Positions 11,366 to 22,639 are shown, numbered from the stretch's first letter. The stretch is 64,000 nt of DNA from Periplaneta americana (GCF_040183065.1 NC_091125.1:127302621-127366620); one strand, 5' to 3'. Numbers and translations are program-made. The notes: generated from the sequence alone by a model not told the origin.

Positions 11366-11929
11366 AATTTATGTTTTAACTTGTATTCAACCACTGTGAA
11401 AGAAACCTCTGAGTAGACTTGAGTAATACATCTTAAGAATCTGCCATTCATAAAATCACAGCTGTTACTCATCGGTTCAAATATAGACTGTGTACAAAGT
11501 CGCATAACTGTTTTCTTTTTTTTACTACAAACACAAGGTTTCTAATCTGATTATACATTGTAGTCACGTAGACTGGAGAATGACTTCTTGCTTATGATTA
11601 GCACTCTGAAAACAAGAGTAGGCCTATAAAAAACAATTGCCGTAACTTATACCGAGCGGAAAAACCATTATTAAATGTAATTGAAGACCACATGGCAAGA
11701 ACGAGCTAAGACACTTGTTATTAATTTTATTCTTCTGGGAAGAAACATTAAACTTAAAAAAAAAAAACTTCCTGGCTCGACAGCCAATGAAATGCCAATG
11801 TCAATCAGCCAGTTGCCAGTCCCTCGTTCACAAGCCTCAGAGAGGTGAACGATCATCCAACAACCAATACGGAAGCAACGTGTGGTCAGCTCTGTGTTCT
11901 CCCGCCGTTATAACTGGTTCAATATAAGC
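11366..11929. other. No recognised feature
   Basis: Non-coding on inspection. Confidence 0.45.

Positions 11930-11999
<70 letters not shown>
11930..11999. repeat. (AAT)n microsatellite
   Basis: About 23 uninterrupted AAT/ATA units. Confidence 0.97.
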
Positions 12000-12001
<2 letters not shown>

Positions 12002-12216
12002 TGAAATCACAGTGTTGTTTAGTCAATTATCCGAAGACAGGTTGAAACTTCATAGATGACGTCAATAAGGCATCACTCATGACGCAACTAACCCAGGAAA
12101 TAATGGAGTAAGGTGACCAGTTCTTTTGTGTATTATAATTATATAAATTCATTCGAGTATTGACGGCTGGTGACAAAACACGCAAGATACAATATTATGT
12201 TCTTTTTCTTAATAAA

Positions 12217-12246
12217 GCATCTATCTAAATCTATCTATCTATCTAA

Positions 12247-12309
<63 letters not shown>

Positions 12310-13405
12310 CATCCATCCATCCATCTATCCATCTATCTATCTAAATCAATCTATCTATCTATCTAAATCAATCTATCTATCTATCTAAATCTATCTATCT
12401 AAATCAATCAATCTATCTATCTAAATCAATCAATCTATCTATCTAAATCAATCAATCTATCTATGTAAATCAATCAATCTATCTATATCAATCTATCTAT
12501 CTATCTAAATCAATCAATCAATCTATCAATCTAAATCAATTAATCAATCAATCTAAATCAATTAATCAATCAATCTAAATCAATTAATCAATCAATCTAT
12601 CAATCTAAATCAATCTAAATCAATCAATCAATCTATCAATCTAAATCAATCAATCAATCTAAATCAATCAATCAATCTAAATCAATCAATCAATCAATCT
12701 ATCTATCTATCTATCTATCTATCTAAATCAATCAATCTATCTATCTAAATCAATCTATCTAAATCAATCTATCTAAATCAATCAATCTAAATCAATCAAT
12801 CTATCTATCTAAATCAATCTATCTATCTATCTAAATCAATCTATCTATCTATCTAAATCAATCTATCTATCTATCTATCTAAATCAATCTATCTAAATCA
12901 ATCTATCTATCTAAATCAATCTATCTATCTATCTAAATCAATCTATCTATCTATCTAAATCAATCTATCTATCTATCTAAATCAATCTATCTATCTAAAT
13001 CAATCTATCTATCTAAATCAATCTATCTATCTATCTATCTAAATCAATCTATCTAAATCTGTCTATCTCTCTATCTATATCTATCTATCTATCTATCTAA
13101 ATCTATCTATCTATCTAAATCTATCTATATATCTATCTATCTATCTAAATCAATCTATCTAAATATCTATCTATCTATCTATCTTAATCAATCTATCTAA
13201 ATCTATCTATCTATCTATCTAAATCAATCTATCAATCAATCTATCTATCTATCTAAATCTATCTATCTATCTATCTAAGTCTATCTATCTATCTATCTAT
13301 CTATCTAAGTCTATCTATCTATCTATCTAAATCTATCTATCTATCTAAGTCTATCTATCTATCTATCTAAATCTATCTATCCATCCATCCATCCATCCAT
13401 CTACC
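12217..13405. repeat. 1.2-kb tetranucleotide array of ATCT and ATCA units with AAATC spacers
   Basis: Built from ATCT runs alternating with ATCA and regularly spaced CTAAATC breaks, closed at both ends by ATCC (CCATCCATC) units (12308-12325, 13380-13400). The CTAAATCAATC variant dominates the middle and pure ATCT with AAGT breaks the right end, so it is a higher-order mosaic. Confidence 0.97.
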
Positions 13406-14154
13406 TACCAATCTCAATAGTTCTGGTTACCATTTCATTTTCCTGAACATCTCAGTGATTAAGCACGTTCTTTGAATGGGCATTTGATGGAAAGATAGAA
13501 CCTAGAATCATCAACTAGTAGGCTATACGTTCTCGTTAAAAAAACGAACGTAATTTAATTCTTTCCTTTTGATATTCAATTCTTATTTTCTTCACAAATA
13601 TTATGCAAAGTAATATATAATTGTCATCATCTCATCTATGTCTCCCGTTCGAGTGTAAGGCCCACCTGTCACGGTTTCAATACTGAATTTTCAGCCCACC
13701 TCTTCTTTGGACGATCCGAGGTTCTCTTCCCATGTGGAAGGAAAAAGGTCATACGTACTCCATATCTCACATCCGTAACATGGTACAGCGGACTCTGGTT
13801 TCATTCCCGATAAAGGAAAGCGAATAGACACTATCTGTTATCTTGTGTGCATCCTTCTGAATAGTGATCGGTTCCTTCTCTGCATCCTAAATATCGTAAG
13901 AAATATTAGAAGAAAAAGGGCTGAAGGAAGTTAATTGTTTGTTATTAATATCTTTATTTTCTCACTGTGATCTAAGTATTAGCAGTTTTGTTTCCCTGCA
14001 GAAAAATTAATTCTAACCTCCATAAGAACTGGATTTTTCTCTCACCACTATGCTTGTGACGGGTTGTTTCTGTCCTATTCTGGCTTCATGATCAGGAAGT
14101 TCAATCCGGCGTTGTTTCAGAATCCTTGATATAATGAGGATATTGAAGAGCCAA
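13406..14154. other. No recognised feature
   Basis: Non-coding on inspection. Confidence 0.4.
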
Positions 14155-14295
14155 CCCACCTAGTCTCGGTGTAACAAGAGTATGTTACAAGGCAGCGCTC
14201 GGGCGTGGGTTCAAATCGCGCTTAGCACGTTTATCTGCTGGGCTTTTTCCTACTTTGCCACCAACTTTAACCTGAATGTCAAGTAATTTACTTAA
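14155..14295 (+). mobile_element. tRNA-like SINE fragment
   Basis: An A-box-like CTAGTCTCGGTGTAACAAG and a B-box-like GTGGGTTCAAATCGC about 45 bp apart, then a T-rich GCTTTTTCC segment as in other SINEs here. No matching copy found in the window. Confidence 0.45.
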
Positions 14296-14484
14296 TTTTC
14301 AAATTACTTTCACTTACAGTTCCGTAGAAATTTGTATACGCTATTTTCTTGCTTTTTTTTTCAGAATTTTCTCTTCCATAAACAAATTTTTTAACTTTTA
14401 GTTCCCGACCATAATAGTATTATTCGTATCGCATTTTTTTTCTGGTTACAGAAGGGGCAAATATTCAACAGCATAAAGTAACAT

Positions 14485-14587
14485 AATTTTTACAATAAAA
14501 TTGTGTTATGTATCAACATTTTTAGTATTTCTTGTAATAAGACCTCTATTCTATAAATTAGGATTAAGTATGCTGATAACTTTTCTG
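14485..14587 (+). repeat. Dispersed repeat, copy 1 (other copy at 17582)
   Basis: Shares blocks such as TTTTACAATAAA, TATTCTATAAA and ATAACTTTTCTGGTATTA with 17582-17705. Both copies run into ATT-type microsatellites. Confidence 0.6.
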
Positions 14588-14595
14588 GTATTAAT

Positions 14596-14643
<48 letters not shown>
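14588..14643. repeat. (AAT)n microsatellite directly 5' of RTE copy B
   Basis: About 18 AAT units ending where the RTE sequence begins. Confidence 0.95.
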
Positions 14644-14645
<2 letters not shown>

Positions 14646-15035
14646 GGTTCTTAGGAAAATATTTGGGGCTAAAAGGGATGAAGTTACAGGAGAATGGAGA
14701 AAGTTACACAACGCAGAACTGCGCACGTTGTATTCTTCACCTGACGTAATTAGGAACATTAAATCCAGACGTTTGAGATGGGCAGGACATGTAGCACTTA
14801 TAGGTGAATCCAGAAATGCATATAGAGTGTTAGTTGGGAGGCCAGAGGGAGTAAAACCTTTGGGGAGGCCGAGAAGTAGATGGGAAGATAATATTAAAAT
14901 GGATTTGAGGGAGGTGGGATATGATGTTAGAGACTGGATTAATCTTACTCAGGATAGGGACCGATGGCGGGCTAATGTGAGGGCGGCAATGAACCTCCGG
15001 GTTCCTTAAAAGCCATAACTAAGTAAGTAAGTAAG
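14644..15035 (+). mobile_element. RTE-like LINE, copy B (short 5'-truncated)
   Basis: An open frame 14644-15009 starts [20 protein letters not shown] and ends AAMNLRVP, followed by the stop, AAAGCCATAACTAAG and a (TAAG)n tail. It covers 121 codons of the family's C-terminus, including RRLRWAGH and [18 protein letters not shown]. It has no start codon of its own and cannot encode an enzyme. (AAT)n lies on its left and (ATT)n on its right, so it appears to have landed in, or seeded, a microsatellite. Confidence 0.85.
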
Positions 15036-15043
15036 TATTATTA

Positions 15044-15088
<45 letters not shown>
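15036..15088. repeat. (ATT)n microsatellite directly 3' of RTE copy B
   Basis: About 17 ATT units with one ATTGTT interruption. Confidence 0.95.
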
Positions 15089-15089
<1 letters not shown>

Positions 15090-15099
15090 TTTCGTATAC

Positions 15100-16152
15100 G
15101 CCGAGTTAGTCCTGTGGTAGCGCGTTTACCTCAGACTACCCAGCTCGGGTTCGATTCCCGGCTGGGTCAGAGATTTACGTGTGAAATTTCTACCTCGAGA
15201 CTAGGAGAGATGGCGGTGCACAACTTCTAATCACTAGATTGTGCAGCAATATATACCAGGGTTAAATCCCAAATCTCTCCGCATTCCATATGAAGAGAAG
15301 GTATATGTAATTATTGATAGTGATTCGTTCGTTACTGGGGGGCGTCAACCTTGGACAGCCCCCTTGCCGCTATTCGATAGGAGTAGGCTACGTGCCGGCA
15401 CTGGGTTCCCCCTTCTCCCTTCCTCATCATCATCCTCACCCATTCCTTACGAGTGTATTCCGAATCTCAGCGCTGAGTAATCCGATGGCATCACTGTGTT
15501 CCGAATTTCAACGATGACGTCACTGATGCTCCACCGGTGTCGCACCGGTTCCATCAGCTTGCAGAGGTGGTGGCAGTCTCCATCAGCTGCCATCAGTGAA
15601 TCTGATTGGTTCTTGTATAGGGCGGGAATTAGCAGACGAATAACATCGTGCACTGTTGTGTCATGGCGGTGTGTTCTGCTTTGGTTCTGCTGTATTGTTT
15701 GTAATGAGCACAACGTAAAAACAATATGTTAATGGCTTAGGAGCGAACATTTCAACGGGCCAGTTATTACTACTGGTTCAAGAAATAAATTGTTTATGAT
15801 CTCTTTTTTTTTAACGAGATGACAGTAAGGAAATTTCGCAAAATCTTGCTAGCGTAGCACAGACAACAACTTTTACAGCCGCCATGTTAGCCATCGAACC
15901 TCCAGCAGTTTTGTTCCTATTTCGCTATAGCGTGACGTCATTGTTGTCCACCGGTCCGGTGAGATTTGGAATACGCTGTACACTACACTTACAAAGACAC
16001 TCACCTTAGTACACAACATAACCCTCCACAGATACTCATCATGCACAGCGTGGCCCATCGAAGTGGTGTGCAACTAGAAAATGGGTCACAGTCCTGCATC
16101 TATCCCCATATTGCGAAATTCGAATCACGCAAGTGAAGTAGGTAGGCATTGG

Positions 16153-16188
<36 letters not shown>

Positions 16189-16192
16189 ACAT
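15100..16192 (+). mobile_element. tRNA-derived SINE, split by a MITE, with (CA)n tail
   Basis: The head at 15100-15170 has A-box-like TTAGTCCTGTGGTAGCGCG and B-box CGGGTTCGATTCCCGGC. The body runs to ATTCCTTACGAG at 15452. The sequence after the MITE (15978 on) continues without tRNA features to a (CA)n tail at 16153-16190, which I take as the SINE's 3' end. The continuity across the MITE is inference. Confidence 0.6.
15453..15977. mobile_element. MITE, ~525 bp, GTATTCC-type inverted ends
   Basis: The left end GTATTCCGAATCTCA and the inward-read right end GTATTCCAAATCTCACCGG match. The left motif is echoed at 15498 (GTGTTCCGAATTTCA). The interior has CCACCGGTGTCGCACCGG near the left and CCACCGGTCCGGTG near the right. 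TGTA flanks both sides, a possible short duplication. Confidence 0.62.
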
Positions 16193-16209
16193 TCTTTTCG
16201 TAGGAATAA

Positions 16210-16780
16210 TCCAGACATTCTTCTTTTTCCATGTATGCTTTCACCTCCAAACTCTCCTGGACCGAAGTAGCTAAAGAAACCTGGAGGAAATATAACGCAG
16301 CTACCAGAGCAATAAGCTACCTAAGTGGCATCAATCGAACGGTTGTATAACCGAAACACTCCTCCACCTATACAAAGCATTGGTTAGATCCCTATGCATA
16401 TATCCCTCCATTTTCCTCGCACAAGCCCCTCCAACGACCCAATTGAAATTTGAAGCACGCGAAAGAAGAATTCTCCGCCAAATCTTCCACCTGCACAGAC
16501 GCACCAGAAATAACACAGTTTACACTACCACAAAAACAAAGCCACTCTTCACACACCTAAACAACATAAACAGGAAATACACACATTCGTCAGTAAATCG
16601 CGTATATACACAACACATCTTCGCAAATCCCCCGAACACAAACAACAGAACAACACTGGAGAAACTCCTCTACAACTACCACCAGCCCCCACCACCAAAC
16701 TAAAACACACAAACAAAACCACAAACACGTGTTGGAAATTTGAATGCTGTCTGAGAGGACACACGACAGCAACAGAGAGG
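16210..16780 (+). pseudogene. C-terminal part of a LINE reverse transcriptase protein
   Basis: Reading frames cover SKLSWTEVAKETWRKYNAAT, then after a frameshift ETLLHLYKALVRS, and in 16380-16703 YPSIFLAQAPPTTQLKFEAR, ERRILRQIFHLHRRTRNN and EKLLYNYHQPPPP before a stop. LYKALVR followed by ER-x-x-LR-x-I is the usual region after the polymerase domain of insect LINE ORF2 proteins. The YADD core is absent. Downstream, 17195-17290 looks like this element's 3' UTR (GGCCTCTGGCTCAAAGCCAG, then AATAAACATCAACATC). Confidence 0.6.
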
Positions 16781-16861
16781 CAGATGAATAAAATAACACC
16801 ACACCATGAAAGTCTCCATAACGATTCAGACGCTTCTGCCACTGGAAGGGGAAACTCAAAA

Positions 16862-17022
16862 ATGTATGTATGTATGCACAGTGTTCTGCCCAAGAGCAGG
16901 TCTTTAACTGCAAACCCAGCATTTCCCTTTCTTGCTTTCCTCTTAATCTCCCCATATAATACTTTAATGCTGTCTATCAACTGATATCTTTTACCCCGAA
17001 CTCTTGTCCCGTTCACCATTCC
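16862..17022 (-). mobile_element. RTE-like LINE, second family, 3'-end fragment
   Basis: Minus strand reads MVNGTRVRGKRYQLIDSIKV and then a frame ending near NAGFAVKDLLLGRT. The motif V-x-G-x-RVRG-(R)-RYQLID is shared with the longer copy at 51725-52333. The fragment ends in GTATGTATG, its tail, and lies inside the 3' part of the LINE above. Confidence 0.6.
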
Positions 17023-17194
17023 TTAAGCATTCCAAATTAACAAATTAGGCCTACACCAAAATAATTAAAACAAAAAAAAAAAGTAAAAAATAAAATAAAA
17101 TAAAATAAATAAAAAGCCAATCACCGCACTCACACACCTACTGGCACTTAAGCCAGAAATAGTGTATAAGTATGTAAATATATATTTATTGTTA

Positions 17195-17290
17195 TTTATG
17201 TACAATGGCTGGAGAGGGCATCCTGCGCGTATAAGACCCTAAAACGGCCTCTGGCTCAAAGCCAGTAAAGTCAATAAACATCAACATCAT
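17195..17290 (+). mobile_element. 3' UTR of the LINE whose coding remnant is at 16210
   Basis: Contains GGCATCCTGCGCG, ACGGCCTCTGGCTCAAAGCC and an AATAAACATCAACATCATC end resembling polyadenylation signal plus tail. The second-family RTE fragment separates it from the coding part. Confidence 0.45.
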
Positions 17291-17299
17291 CCCTTATTT

Positions 17300-17480
17300 C
17301 ATCCTTCCAAGTAGTCGGTGCCTTCTTCGTTTTCTTTTCCAATAAAGAACTTCTTTACTTATCTCACTATCCTCTCTTCACTTTGTGTGACCATACCATC
17401 TGATTGTAGTTCTATTATTTATAGAAGTATACTTTCCTTTCTTCCCATTCCTACTTATCACGTTATTTTTCACTTTATCC
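17300..17480 (-). pseudogene. Degenerate LINE C-terminus
   Basis: Minus-strand frames give NNRTTIRWYGHTK, a stop, then KEVLYWKRKRRRHR. RWYGH followed by a basic R-rich stretch parallels the RLRWAGH ... GRPRRRW block of RTE-like proteins. Several stops; no tail found. Confidence 0.35.
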
Positions 17481-17581
17481 ATTATTAGTATTCTCGCTGG
17501 TCGTCTTAGATTCTATCTTCGTGGCCAACAATTTATTTCTCAGTTTCAGTATCAATATTTCTACATCATGAAGTTGGGTAG

Positions 17582-17705
17582 TTTTACAATAAATTGTGCT
17601 ATAGCCCTATACCAACATTTTAGAATTTCTTATAATATATGTATTCTATAAAATTTAATTAAATGGACTCATAACTTTTCTGGTATTATTAGGACTATTA
17701 TTATT
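17582..17705 (+). repeat. Dispersed repeat, copy 2 (other copy at 14485)
   Basis: See 14485-14587. This copy lacks an RTE insertion and ends in ATTATTATTAG. Confidence 0.6.
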
Positions 17706-18035
17706 AGTTAATTATTAGTAAATGTATAATTATTTTCGTTTTCTCCCATTCGATAAAACAGTATGAGTTACAGCAATTATTACAGTGTACTGCGCATAAA
17801 ACATGTCAGATATCGACGATCATAGATAACTGCATTGCTGATGTCATTGCTTCTTGTCTGATAAGGATGGTGGAACTATTCCAGTTATTGACGTCTTGAC
17901 AGTGACAAAATAAGCTTTCCATAAACTTTTATTTCCTGTGTTATGTCAATGTACGTAAAGCTGTTTCTTTCAAAGATGAAATGTTAGTTTCAATTGCGCT
18001 GCTACACCTAATAAGGACATCTCTTTGGTCTTCTT

Positions 18036-18076
<41 letters not shown>

Positions 18077-18140
18077 ATTTGTCATGATTAATCAAAATAT
18101 TATTCATTTTTCTATATATACTCTGATATAACATTACAAC
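17706..18140. other. No gene; (ATT)n microsatellite at 18039-18075
   Basis: Otherwise non-coding. Confidence 0.6.
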
Positions 18141-18958
18141 TAGGGCTAGGATTCTTAGGTAAATAAATGTTTTATTTGCATTATAATAGAAACTTGTAAT
18201 TGTGTTGTAAGTTTCGGGCAAGATCACTTGAGCATATATTTTCAATTTTATTTCACATAAAAACATATTTTTAAATTTTTTATGTAAATACATATTTTCA
18301 AATATTTACATAAAAACACATAAAAATTAAGTTTTCGGCAAATAATTTTCGACAAAAGCCCCATTTCAGATTAATCACCACCCGAATATTCGATGCATTG
18401 CTTAGACATGACAGCTGGCAACTGTTTCTCGGAACTGCATATATGTGGACCTGAGGAACTGCAGTCTGCTCTCTCACCACAAGCCATAAGAACTGTCACA
18501 ACTAAAAATTGTACTTTAACTAACACACATAACATTGATGTGTCATTTAGGAGTGTCTTTTAAGTTATTATAATGCTGATTCAGGAAACAATTATAATTA
18601 TTTCATAAACATCAGCTGCTTCTGTTTTCGTTTCCAATCATAAATATGTCTCTAGGAGTGCATGTTTTTTTCCAATATCCAGAGCGATCTTTTCCCCAGC
18701 ACAAGGCAGTGTTCCGCAATAATCGTCAGTCATTTGTGATGGACAAGGTGAGGATGAATCTCATTGTGTACTGTAATTCTTCAGCAGTTGGTGAGACAGC
18801 AAAGTTTATTCTGATGAGTATTGCATATTGTTTAAGTACATATTCACATAAAATAATTGAAACATTTTTTTTTTCCTTTTTTATCACATATTATCCCGAT
18901 TTTTAGCACAAAAAGTAAACATTTTCCCGATTTTTAGCACCTAAGAATCAGAGCCCTA
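18141..18958 (+). mobile_element. Internally deleted hAT element (818 bp)
   Basis: The left end TAGGGCTAGGATTCTTAGGT and the inward-read right end TAGGGCTCTGATTCTTAGGT match at 18 of 20. Flanking octamers ATTACAAC and ATTATACC agree at 6 of 8, an aged hAT duplication. A + strand frame near 18670-18795 reads ERSFPQHKAVFRNNRQSFVM then ends LIVYCNS, matching the C-terminal dimerisation segment of the intact transposase at 45432-46916 ([18 protein letters not shown]). The catalytic region is missing. Confidence 0.72.
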
Positions 18959-19474
18959 ATTATACCAGTTCAGTAGACACGTACAGAAGCCGTACTTCTC
19001 TTAATCAGGGCTTGAAAATAAAATTGTCTTGAGTGATAGGTCCGCAACATTTCTGATGTTTGTATTTCTGTAATTATTTAACTTGTTATTAGGGAAAAAT
19101 ACTAACATTTTTCACGGATGGATTCACTATGGGATATCAATGGAGCCACTTACTTTCAGCAGTACATTGTCCAATAAAGAACCACCGGCTATGTCATACC
19201 TCATAATGGAATAATAACAATAACAAAAACAATAGTTTTATCAATGCTATAACGGCACAGCACATGCTATAGGGTTTTGTTATATACCTGCAAAAACTTT
19301 GTGAATGTACTGTACAAGAAGAATGTCATAAAATACAAGCAAATAAAACGAAATTCTTGCATGAAGAGCAGAACTTTACAAAATTAGATAGCAAGAAAAA
19401 TGAGGTGAAACTTCTAAATGAATCAAATAAATGAAGGTGTGGTATATATCGAGAAACTGTCAGATCACTTAGGT

Positions 19475-20372
19475 CAGTGGTTGACAAACACCACGAAATT
19501 GTGACGTAATAGAAATGCAACCCGCATACCACTAACGCAGGGAGAGGGGTGGAGTGGGTATCTCCTCAGGTAATGCAGAAAATAACAGTGCAGAGACGGA
19601 CTGTGACCAAAAAAACAAAAGCAATATAATATTCTTCTACTTATTAACTATACACACTTTTTTCCATATTATATTTTTTTATTATCCTATTCATTATTTT
19701 TGTATTATTAATAAAATAAAATAAATTTATTTTCTTATTTGCCATAAAAAGAACGTGTACTTTACATCAGCAGATATTTGAAGTTAGAAAAGCGTACTTG
19801 GCTGGTCACGAAGTTGTAAATTACACTACATACTTCAAAAAAACGTTGATGTATTTTACTCCGATTAAGACATAGAAGCCGATACATTTTATTGTTTATT
19901 AGTTAATGAAATATTCAAATTACGTCTAAAAACGTGGAAGTATTTTACAATGATTAAGACATAGATGTCAATAATTTTTATTGTTCGTTTATTAATGAAA
20001 TATTCAAGTTACAGGTAAGGGCGTGGTAGTCTCCATAACAAGAAGAATAGTGACAACGTACATTGTTTTTTTTTTATACTTCATTTAAAATTTTACAACA
20101 AATTAGGTATCTCATATTTTTGCCATCTGCACAAAATACTTTTCCTCCCATGCTCCTCAAAATTAAGTTTTTACTTATTATCCGTTTTCGAAAAGACATC
20201 GAAACATATTATCCTACACGCTTGTAACATTACATGTGTACGTCCGCTGCTGATAAATGTCTTTACTTATATCGAAGTTAAGGCTGCAAACAGAGGGTAG
20301 GGGTATGATGTCATGGTTACGCTTGAATGGAGGCAGGGGCATGTGTCGCGACACAGCTTTTGGCGATCACTG
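19475..20372. mobile_element. Non-autonomous hAT, family N1, copy 1 (898 bp)
   Basis: Perfect 8-bp duplication ACTTAGGT at 19467-19474 and 20373-20380. Ends CAGTGGTTGACAAA and, inward, CAGTGATCGCCAAA. The interior contains about three diverged tandem units built on CCGATTAAGACATAGAAGCC and AATGAAATATTCAAATTAC. No transposase fragment seen. Homologous along its length to 49383-50354. It inserted into the edge of the fold-back element that follows. Confidence 0.9.
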
Positions 20373-20617
20373 ACTTAGGTCGACACCATACTATATCGGA
20401 CATTTTGTCTCGGACAGGACGATTTTGTCTCGGACCGTCCGATGCGACAGTTCTTACACGCTTTCCTATGAGGCTGCAGCATACTGCAACGGACCAATTT
20501 CCGTTGCAGTATGCTGCAGCTTATAACAATGCGTGTAATCACTGTCACGTAGAACGGTCCGAGACAAACCCGTCCTGTGCGAGACAAAATGTCCGATGCA
20601 GTATGCTGTCGGCCTTA
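20373..20617. mobile_element. Fold-back element, ~110-bp arms
   Basis: Two long inverted arms meet near 20503. The left arm runs AGGTCGACACCATACT ... CGGACATTTTGTCTCGGACA ... GGCTGCAGCATACTGCAACG; the right arm is its inverse with scattered mismatches and ends GACAGCATAC-type at 20617. A transcript would fold into one long hairpin. The frames on both strands are side effects of the symmetry. Confidence 0.85.
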
Positions 20618-21196
20618 CACAAAATGTGGAATGTGAGAATACCTAAACAAGCTTCCTTTCAATAATGTTAGTAAGATGCCCGAAGAGTAACAGATCAGGA
20701 TAGATCTGGGATACGATATGAACATATTGCTAAGCCGGAACAGACGCAGTGCCTTCAAAGCAAAAAGAGCATGAGAAGAAGAACAAGTATGGTTTCTCTT
20801 ATCACTGTGTTTGATCAATAGCGGACATCCCGGAATTCAGTAGTTCAGGGCAGATTTAATATGCATTCATCGGGATTTTAGAGGCAATTACAAAGGATAA
20901 AACATATATGCAATGTGGCTGGATGTCTTTGTGTTACTGGAAAGGAACTTCCTCACCCCTCCCACTTAGTTTTATTGGTGTGGCAATCCTGATGCCACAA
21001 TCTATGCTGGTTGCGGTCTTCACTTCCTTGCTAGTGGACGTAGTGGACTGCTGGCATTATCGTGTGTAAAGTGCAACACTTCGTTTCCACGGTGAGCTTT
21101 AATTCATATTTTTGTTATCCATTATTAAGTTTATACACATGTAGAGTAAGAGAAAAGTTATTTCGTTAAAATCTTTCGATAGATGGGATCTATATG
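20618..21196. other. No recognised feature
   Basis: Non-coding on inspection. Confidence 0.45.
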
Positions 21197-21198
21197 TA

Positions 21199-21593
21199 CA
21201 GTAGTGGCAAAAAAAAAAAAAACCAGACCGACCCTTGTAGCTGATATAAAAGAATCCTGTGCTGTGTATTGTGTCAAACTGTGGTAATTTCAATATGGAT
21301 AGTGAAGCCAGAGATATGTACTGCTATTTAATGTAAAAATACGTAGTTATCTTCGCCGAATAGAGGTAGAAATGTAATATTAATGCCAGATGAAAATAAA
21401 ACTCTCAAAGTTTTTTCGTCTGTAAGTTTGAGGCACTGAAGGAAACAAAAGACGGTAAGAATCGAACAAATGCAATACATTTCATTGTTAGAGTTAATTA
21501 TACTAGATGGATGTGTTTTGTGACTAGCAAAATTTGAATCTGTGACTGAAATCAGCTACAAGTGTCGGTCCGGTTTTTTTTTTGCCACTGCTG
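21199..21593. mobile_element. Tc1/mariner-type MITE (395 bp), ~45-bp inverted ends, TA duplication
   Basis: The left end CAGTAGTGGCAAAAAA and inward-read right end CAGCAGTGGCAAAAAA are each followed by ACC(A/G)GACCGAC and CTTGTAGCTGAT. TA flanks at 21197-21198 and 21594-21595. No transposase remnant in the 300-bp interior. Confidence 0.88.
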
Positions 21594-21599
21594 TACACT

Positions 21600-22394
21600 G
21601 GTAGCCTACTGGTACGTATTTTAACAGGTAACCATTGGTTGGGAGTTCTATTTTCTAAAGTTGCATGCAGTCAAGCTGGAATTTTGTCCTCATTTTCAAA
21701 GAGAACTCCGATAGGTTTTCATCTAATTATGGGTCACATACCTCTTCGATTACCATGGTGTTAATTTTTAAGAGTAACATTTTCATTTTTTCTATTGTTT
21801 TACCTCTATACGTATGTTTTTTTTTTTTCCTTTTGTATTTGTACTTTAATTCCTTTTACTTATTTATGTCTTTTCTCTGCATTTCTTTTTTGTATTTGCA
21901 TTTCTGGTGATGTGACAGGGAAGATCTGATAACAGATTATATAAATAAATAATTTAACTAATCCAACGCACATGCAAAATATACATTGCCTGGAACACAA
22001 AACCTACATAGTACATTAAACAGTAAAAGAAAGTCTCCCCTCCCAGCAGGGGCTTTTGTCCCTACTTTCCCTCTTCCGGGTTATTTTGTCACCAAGATCA
22101 TTGGATCTGTCATCGTTCTATTTATGCTTATTGTCTGCCATGAGGAAATTTTCGATAGACTAGAGCAGGAAAAAAGTATAATTTACTACTCGTATTGCAG
22201 AACCAGCAATAGTCATAAGAGGATACGGCGTCATTTTCGAGTGCACAAGGCAGTCTCTATTATTTCGTTCACAGATTTTCACGGAAATTGGTAGCCTTAA
22301 TTTTCAACATCTCCAGAAAACTACAAAGAGAACACATCTTTATTAAAACTGTACTGTTTCAGTGATTATTAGTTCTCATTTACTACACCTTGGA
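21600..22394. other. No recognised feature
   Basis: T-rich tract near 21800-21900; otherwise plain. Confidence 0.45.
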
Positions 22395-22612
22395 AGGGCC
22401 GTTGGAATGGATCCCATGCTGCTTGGTCACCTTGGCGGTGTGAAATTAGAGCGGGGGAGGGTGGGAGGTCCCCATTGGGTGGGTGGATGAGGGGTAACAT
22501 GCGGCCGACGGGCTGGTACACTCTTATCCTCATTCATCCCATATACTTCGGGGTGCACAATAGGCCTCAGTATCTAACCCGCCCGTAGCCACCGTGACCT
22601 AACCTAACCCAA
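22395..22612. other. GC-rich island of unknown nature
   Basis: About 220 bases markedly richer in G and C than the surroundings (GGGGGAGGGTGGGAGGTCCC, GGCCGACGGGCTGGTACAC), ending CCTAACCTAACCCAAC. No tRNA boxes or frame. The telomere-like hexamer pair is too short to mean anything. Could be part of a dispersed repeat. Confidence 0.3.
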
Positions 22613-22639
22613 CATCGTAATGTTTTCAACTGTCTATAG

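Noticed and set aside
10886-11399. Plus-strand frames opposite RTE copy A
   Set aside because: Antisense shadows of the reverse transcriptase C-terminus; the same shadow recurs opposite every RTE copy.
12170-12388. Frame rich in Ser-Ile-Tyr-Leu
   Set aside because: Direct translation of the ATCT microsatellite.
20327-20665. 112-codon frame through the fold-back element
   Set aside because: Both strands are open because of the inverted symmetry; no protein family resemblance.
22596-22612. Insect telomeric repeat (CCTAA)n
   Set aside because: Only two to three units; far too short.
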